A DNA stretch of 9,991 bases from Candidatus Aminicenantota bacterium (GTDB taxonomy: Bacteria; Acidobacteriota; Aminicenantia; Aminicenantales; UBA8522). The notes under the pieces were generated by a model that ran no database searches, had not been told where the DNA came from, and was given only the letters and a program-made list of their open reading frames with translations. The stretch spans positions 3,375 to 13,365 of the forward strand of contig DQHV01000038.1 of NCBI GenBank assembly GCA_003524335.1, given 5' to 3'. The translations under genes were made by a program, and so were the position numbers. This document shows, in pieces, positions 6,418 to 9,991 of this stretch (within the stretch, counting starts at the first letter, position 1; every line of letters begins with the position of its first letter).

Positions 6418-8187
6418 ATGACCTTCATCCGGTTGCGAGGAAACGGCGTCTCCCCCGGGATCGGGATGGGGGAGCTGTCTCTGACCGAGCCGGTGCTTTT
6501 AGCGGCCAGGAGGGAGTCCATCTCTCCGGCCTCAGTCGACGCGGAACTGCGGCGGCTGAAGAAGGCAGTCGAGCGAACCAAGAACGAACTCCTTCAGCTC
6601 AAACAGGAAATCACTGTCAATATGGGAGAGGAGCATAGCTTCATCTTCGACGCCCATCTGCTCATCCTGGAGGACCGCTCGCTCTTTGACAGCATCCAAA
6701 ATGCCGTCCGGGGAGAAAAGGTCCGGGTGGAGTGGGCGCTCACCCAGGTCAATCAGAAATACCAGGAGCTCTTCGACGCTATCGCCGACGACTACTTCCG
6801 GCAGCGGAAATCGGACGTCTCCGACGTCCTGGGCAGGGTCTCCGCCAACCTAGAGCCCAAGATGAAGCGCCGGGCGGAACAGGACCGGGAGAAGAAGGAG
6901 GTCCTGGTCGCCCATGAAATGCTGCCGTCTGAGGCGGCCATCCGGTTCAGCCGGGGGAACGTCCTGGCTGTGGCCACAGATATGGGAGGGCCGACATCTC
7001 ATACCGCCATCCTGGCGCGCTCGCTGAGCATACCGGCGGTGGTCGGCCTCCACAATATCACCCAGCAGGTCAAGAACGGCGACTTCGTCATCGTCGACGG
7101 AACGGACGGCGAAGTTATTGTCAACCCGCCTCTGGCTGTCAGAAAAGAGTTCCTGAGCAAGAAGGAAAGGTACGATCATTATTTCCGGGAACTCAAGAAG
7201 ACGGCCAAGCTCAAATCGGTCACTCTGGATGATGTGAAGTTCTTTCCCCTGGCCAACATCGAGCTTCCGGATGAAGTCGAAATGGCCTTCTCGTTCGGGG
7301 CGGAGGGGATCGGGCTCTTCCGTTCGGAATTCATCTATCTCCAGAGCACCAGCCTGCCCAAAGAAGAGGACCACCTGGCCGCCTATTCGCGAATCGCCAA
7401 GGCGGCCTACCCCGCGCCCGTCTACATCCGGACGATCGATATCGGAGGCGAGAAGAGCCTTCCCCAGCTGAAGATTGAGAAGGAGCCGAACCCCGCGCTC
7501 GGGCTGCGGGCCATTCGCTTCTCCTTGAGGCATCGGGACCTTTTCAAGGTCCAGCTCCGAGCCATCCTCAGGGCCAGCGTGCTTAAAAACGTCCGCATCC
7601 TGATTCCCATGATCACCGAAGTCGAGGAAATCGGCGAGGTCAAGCTGCTCTTCGAGGAGGTCAAAAAGGAGCTGGAGAAAGAGCGGATCAAGTTCGACCG
7701 GCAGATCCCGCTCGGGGTGATGATCGAGGTCCCGGCGGCGGCCGCGATCACCGATATCATAGTGAAGGAGGTCGATTATCTGAGCATTGGGACGAACGAC
7801 CTCATCCAGTACTATCTGGCCGTCGACCGCTCCAACGAGTTCGTCTCCTATCTTTACAAGCCCCTCCATCCTTCCGTCCTGAGGCTGATCCGGTTTATCA
7901 TCCAGACAGCCTTGAGAGAGGGGAAGGACGTCGCCGTCTGCGGGGAGATGGCCGCCGACCCTCTCTGCGCCCTGGTCCTGCTGGGCTTCGGCTTGCGCAA
8001 GTTCAGCATGAACCCCATCTTCATCCCCCGGATCAAGAAAACCCTGCGCTCGGTCGAGTTGAAGACGGTGGAGAAGGTGGTCGAAGAAGCGATGAACCTG
8101 AAGACGGCTCAGGACGTCGAGGAATCCATCATCGAGCGGATCCTGGCAAAGCACCCCAAGGCCTTCCTCCTGGGACAGGTCATGTGA
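6418..8187 (+). CDS. ptsI: Phosphoenolpyruvate-protein phosphotransferase, enzyme I
   Basis: Enzyme I autophosphorylates from PEP and passes phosphate to HPr. The 589-residue product fits canonical EI (about 570-590) and has no N-terminal GAF domain, so it is not a PtsP-type EI-Ntr. It starts with the GNGVSPGIGMGEL segment. The swivelling phosphohistidine is His195 in GGPTSHTAILARS (His189 in E. coli). The C-terminal PEP-binding barrel has GIGLFRSEFIYL, RTIDIGGEKSLP, LGVMIEVPAA, SIGTNDLIQYYLAVDR and the active-site Cys508 in VCGEMAAD (Cys502 in E. coli). All catalytic elements are present. The ATG lies 6 bases after the HPr stop with only weak purine signal before it. The stop TGA overlaps the 3' end of the convergent cupin gene by 8 bases. 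Confidence 0.97.
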   Translation: MTFIRLRGNGVSPGIGMGELSLTEPVLLAARRESISPASVDAELRRLKKAVERTKNELLQLKQEITVNMGEEHSFIFDAHLLILEDRSLFDSIQNAVRGEKVRVEWALTQVNQKYQELFDAIADDYFRQRKSDVSDVLGRVSANLEPKMKRRAEQDREKKEVLVAHEMLPSEAAIRFSRGNVLAVATDMGGPTSHTAILARSLSIPAVVGLHNITQQVKNGDFVIVDGTDGEVIVNPPLAVRKEFLSKKERYDHYFRELKKTAKLKSVTLDDVKFFPLANIELPDEVEMAFSFGAEGIGLFRSEFIYLQSTSLPKEEDHLAAYSRIAKAAYPAPVYIRTIDIGGEKSLPQLKIEKEPNPALGLRAIRFSLRHRDLFKVQLRAILRASVLKNVRILIPMITEVEEIGEVKLLFEEVKKELEKERIKFDRQIPLGVMIEVPAAAAITDIIVKEVDYLSIGTNDLIQYYLAVDRSNEFVSYLYKPLHPSVLRLIRFIIQTALREGKDVAVCGEMAADPLCALVLLGFGLRKFSMNPIFIPRIKKTLRSVELKTVEKVVEEAMNLKTAQDVEESIIERILAKHPKAFLLGQVM

Positions 8188-8569
8188 GGCGTCCGAAGTC
8201 GTCCTGAAGCCGGATGATGTCTTGCTCGCTCGATCGCCCGATCCAGAGCTCCATCACCCGGCCGGGCCGGCGGCCGACGCAGCGCAGGCGGTGGGGTGTC
8301 CGGCGGGGGATGAAAATCTCCTCTCCTTTCTTTGGCTGCCAGACCCGCTCGCCGAGAGTCATCTCCAGGCCGGTATCGAGGACGACCCAGAATTCGCTCC
8401 GGCGGCGGTGGTACTGCAGGGAAAGCGCCCGGCCGGGGCTGACAGTGATGATCTTGAGGCTTCCGGCGGCGTGGTGGGGATAAGACCTGAATTTTCCCCA
8501 GGGACGGACTTCCTCTACGATTTTCTTGTTGAACCGGACGCCCGTCTGTTCCGGCGCTCTGGTCTTCAC
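8180..8569 (-). CDS. Cupin protein related to the mannose-6-phosphate isomerase (type II) C-terminal domain
   Basis: This 129-residue single cupin domain resembles the C-terminal half of bifunctional mannose-1-phosphate guanylyltransferase/mannose-6-phosphate isomerases. Family signs in order are EVRPWGKFRSY (about residues 20-30), LKIITVSPGRALSLQYHRR, SEFWVVLDTG, GEEIFIPRRTPHRL and a terminal DIIRLQDDFGR. Probable metal ligands are Gln52, His54, Glu59 and His93. No nucleotidyltransferase domain is attached. It may isomerise mannose-6-phosphate and fructose-6-phosphate or bind a related sugar phosphate; many stand-alone members are uncharacterised. The start is a GTG 10 bases after the ssb stop with no clear Shine-Dalgarno, so it is probably coupled to ssb. 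The Arg-rich stretch RRRSEFW and high arginine content are noticeable. Confidence 0.85.
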   Translation of the reverse strand: MKTRAPEQTGVRFNKKIVEEVRPWGKFRSYPHHAAGSLKIITVSPGRALSLQYHRRRSEFWVVLDTGLEMTLGERVWQPKKGEEIFIPRRTPHRLRCVGRRPGRVMELWIGRSSEQDIIRLQDDFGRLT

Positions 8570-8579
8570 GGCCGATAGC

Positions 8580-9041
8580 TCAGAAGGGAACCTCGTCGTC
8601 CCCTCCGCCTTCCTCTTGGAGGCCCGGCTCCTCGTCTATGGAGGTCTCGGAAGAGGGGCCTTCGGCCGGGAACGGCTCGACCTCGGCGATCTCTTCGCGT
8701 TTGCCGAGAAGGGTGATGGTCTGGGCTTCGATCTCCGTCGTCGACCGTTTGTTTCCATCCCGGTCCTGCCAGCTCCGGGTCCGTAGTTTGCCCTCGATGT
8801 AAACTTGCTTGCCCTGAGTCAGATACTTCTCGCAAAACTCGCCCAGCTTGCCCCAGGCGATGACGCGGTGCCACTCCGCCCGGATCTTGCTCTCGTTGGT
8901 GGTGGGGTTGAAAACACGCTCGTTGGTGGCGATCGAGAAACGGGCGATCGCCCGCTGATTTTGCGGCAAGTATCGGAGGTCGGGCTTTCCGCCCAGGCGT
9001 CCGATGAGGATGACTTTGTTCAGGCTGTTGACGTCTCTCAT
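8580..9041 (-). CDS. ssb: Single-stranded DNA-binding protein SSB
   Basis: This 153-residue SSB coats single-stranded DNA in replication, recombination and repair. The OB-fold domain covers about residues 5-112, with NKVILIGRLGGKPDLRY, ARFSIATNER, WHRVIAWGKLGEFCEKYL, GKQVYIEGKLRTRSW and TTEIEAQTITLLG. An acidic Pro/Glu/Gly-rich linker leads to the conserved protein-binding tip DDEVPF, equivalent to DDDIPF of E. coli. The ATG overlaps the cpoB stop in an ATGA arrangement; GGAG lies about 11 bases before it within cpoB. All parts needed for function are present. Its location behind pal-cpoB is unusual, because ssb more often lies near rpsF/rpsR or uvrA, and it could be a second ssb copy of the genome. 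Confidence 0.96.
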   Translation of the reverse strand: MRDVNSLNKVILIGRLGGKPDLRYLPQNQRAIARFSIATNERVFNPTTNESKIRAEWHRVIAWGKLGEFCEKYLTQGKQVYIEGKLRTRSWQDRDGNKRSTTEIEAQTITLLGKREEIAEVEPFPAEGPSSETSIDEEPGLQEEGGGDDEVPF

Positions 9042-9862
9042 TTAACGGACAACTCCTTGATCTTTTCCTGGGCGATCCGGGCTTCCTCCTCCAGCGGATA
9101 CTTGCTGATCAGGAGCTTGAAGACGACCAGGGCTTCGTCCTTCCTCCGCAGTTCGGCCAGGGAGAGCCCTTTTTTCAGGTAGGCGGCCGCGATCTTATCT
9201 CCCTGAGGATAGTCGAGGATCAGGTCGTTGAACTCGTCGATGGCCTCGCTGAATTTTCGCTGGCTGAATAAGCATTCCCCGATCCAGTAGAGGGCGTTAT
9301 CGGCCAGAGGGCTGTCCGAGAAGCTGTCGCGGTATATCCTGAACCCGTCGGTGGCCAGGTCGAAGTTGCCCCTGAGGTAATCGGCATAGGCCGTATTATA
9401 GACCTCCTGGGGAGAAAACGATGTCGCGGGGGCGACCGGCGGCTTCTGTTCGACCGGCGGGAGTTCCGTCTTCTCCTCCGTAGGCTTTTTTTCGACGGCC
9501 GGAGCCGGCCCTCCCTTCATCGTCAGCAGGTCCTCGGAGATCTTCGCCAGGAGCCTGTTGGCCTGTTCGATCTTGTCGAGAAGAAATTGATACTGGGAGG
9601 GGACGTTCTTGAGGCCATCCTGGAGGCTGCCCTGGTCGGACTGAAGGAGTTTCATCAGGGATTGCAGGTCCCGGACCTGAGTCTTCAAGGATTGGATGTC
9701 GGTGGCGTTGCGGTCGAGCTTCTCCTCAAGAACGAGCAGCTGCCTCTTGAGGACTTGGATATCCTCGTAGATAAGCTCGTAGGCTTTCTTGCTCCTGTCC
9801 TGGCCGAACGAAAGCAGGCAACACAGGACGAACGCGAGGATCCCCGCCAAGCTCTTGAACAT
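9038..9862 (-). CDS. cpoB: CpoB/YbgF-like periplasmic coiled-coil and TPR protein of the Tol-Pal system
   Basis: CpoB works with the Tol-Pal machine to coordinate outer-membrane constriction with septal peptidoglycan synthesis. The 274-residue product starts with a signal peptide (about residues 1-20, hydrophobic LAGILAFVLCCLLSFG). The two cysteines are not in a convincing lipobox. A coiled coil follows (about 28-80, heptad-rich with VLKRQLLVLEEKLDRN). Then comes a Pro/Glu/Lys-rich linker (about 118-150), and three TPR-like repeats fill about 152-270, including YADYLRGNFDLATDGFRIY, ALYWIGECLFSQRKFSEAI and AYLKKGLSLAELRRKDEAL. This order matches the YbgF/CpoB family (E. coli 263 residues). The pal gene ends 10 bases upstream, as in tol-pal operons. 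The stop overlaps ssb. Confidence 0.9.
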   Translation of the reverse strand: MFKSLAGILAFVLCCLLSFGQDRSKKAYELIYEDIQVLKRQLLVLEEKLDRNATDIQSLKTQVRDLQSLMKLLQSDQGSLQDGLKNVPSQYQFLLDKIEQANRLLAKISEDLLTMKGGPAPAVEKKPTEEKTELPPVEQKPPVAPATSFSPQEVYNTAYADYLRGNFDLATDGFRIYRDSFSDSPLADNALYWIGECLFSQRKFSEAIDEFNDLILDYPQGDKIAAAYLKKGLSLAELRRKDEALVVFKLLISKYPLEEEARIAQEKIKELSVK

Positions 9863-9872
9863 CAGCGCAGGC

Positions 9873-9991
9873 TTATTTTTCGATGATCAGAAATTGGGCT
9901 CTTCTGTTTCTCTGCCAGGCCATCTCGGCGTGGCCGTTGTCGAGCGGCTGGCTCTTGCCGTAAGAGAGGATCTTGATTCTCTGGGGGGAGA
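9873..9991 (-). CDS. pal: Pal, peptidoglycan-associated lipoprotein, C-terminal fragment cut by window edge
   Basis: Reading the - strand from the right edge gives 38 residues ending at the TAA at 9873-9875. They contain RIKILSYGKSQPLD, then GHAEMAWQRNRRAQFLI. This is the C-terminal OmpA-like motif of Pal (SYGKxxP followed by NRRA), which contributes to diaminopimelate peptidoglycan binding. The cpoB start lies 10 bases further on, the standard pal-cpoB order. The lipobox and most of the domain lie beyond the window. A general OmpA-family protein is possible, but the GHxExAWxxNRRA signature with cpoB downstream favours Pal. Confidence 0.88.
   Translation of the reverse strand, partial: SPQRIKILSYGKSQPLDNGHAEMAWQRNRRAQFLIIEK

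Noticed and set aside
6850..8154. 434-codon open frame on the - strand opposite ptsI
   Set aside because: It is fully inside enzyme I, whose catalytic motifs are intact on the + strand; the antisense product resembles no known family.
8258..8276. GC-rich near-palindrome as a transcription terminator for ptsI
   Set aside because: It lies in the coding sequence of the cupin gene, has no U-tract on either side, and its symmetry is expected from the local GC richness.
9587..9886. 99-codon + strand open frame near the right end
   Set aside because: It is antisense to cpoB (coiled-coil region) and the pal-cpoB junction, with leucine/valine-rich sequence from reversed Lys/Glu/Gln codons.

Overview
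The window is a gene-dense stretch (about 58-60% GC by eye) from a diderm (LPS-bearing) bacterium. The LPS-transport genes lptA-like and lptB, the tol-pal genes pal and cpoB, and sigma-54 all point to an outer membrane. The order lptA-lptB-rpoN-hpf-ptsN-hprK-rapZ-EIIA-HPr-ptsI resembles clusters I know from Deltaproteobacteria and Acidobacteriota/Aminicenantota-like lineages. An HPr with a Firmicutes-like Ser46 site beside hprK fits such a lineage better than enterobacteria. The phylum is an inference; no rRNA is present to confirm it.

Layout. Positions 1-8187 hold ten genes on the + strand with gaps of 0-28 bases or short overlaps, so they look like one operon. The first is the 3' part of a long OstA/LptA-type LPS-transport gene. 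It is followed by lptB (ATPase of the Lpt machine), rpoN (sigma-54), a long-form hpf (ribosome hibernation), ptsN (EIIA-Ntr), an N-terminally minimal hprK (HPr kinase/phosphorylase domain), rapZ, a mannose-family EIIA, ptsH-like HPr and ptsI (EI). Positions 8180-9991 hold four genes on the - strand, read from the right end: the C-terminus of pal, then cpoB/ybgF, ssb and a single-domain mannose-6-phosphate-isomerase-like cupin. The two transcription units converge with their stop codons overlapping by 8 bases, and there is no intergenic terminator.

How the genes fit together. EI passes phosphate from PEP to His15 of HPr, and from there to His67 of PtsN and His9 of the mannose-type EIIA. No EIIB, EIIC or EIID permease gene lies in the window, so this looks like a mainly regulatory phosphorelay. 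HprK would act on Ser46 of HPr. RapZ, RpoN and HPF are its usual neighbours and link nutrient state, envelope precursor synthesis, alternative sigma-factor transcription and ribosome dormancy. The - strand unit joins outer-membrane integrity (Pal-CpoB) to single-stranded DNA binding and a sugar-phosphate type cupin.

The main oddity is hprK. Only the catalytic domain is present, no conventional start codon lies after the perfect-looking Shine-Dalgarno at the end of ptsN, and the residue aligned with the conserved catalytic histidine appears to be serine. I saw no RNA genes, CRISPR arrays, insertion sequences or large repeats. No stretch over 300 bases lacks a gene.
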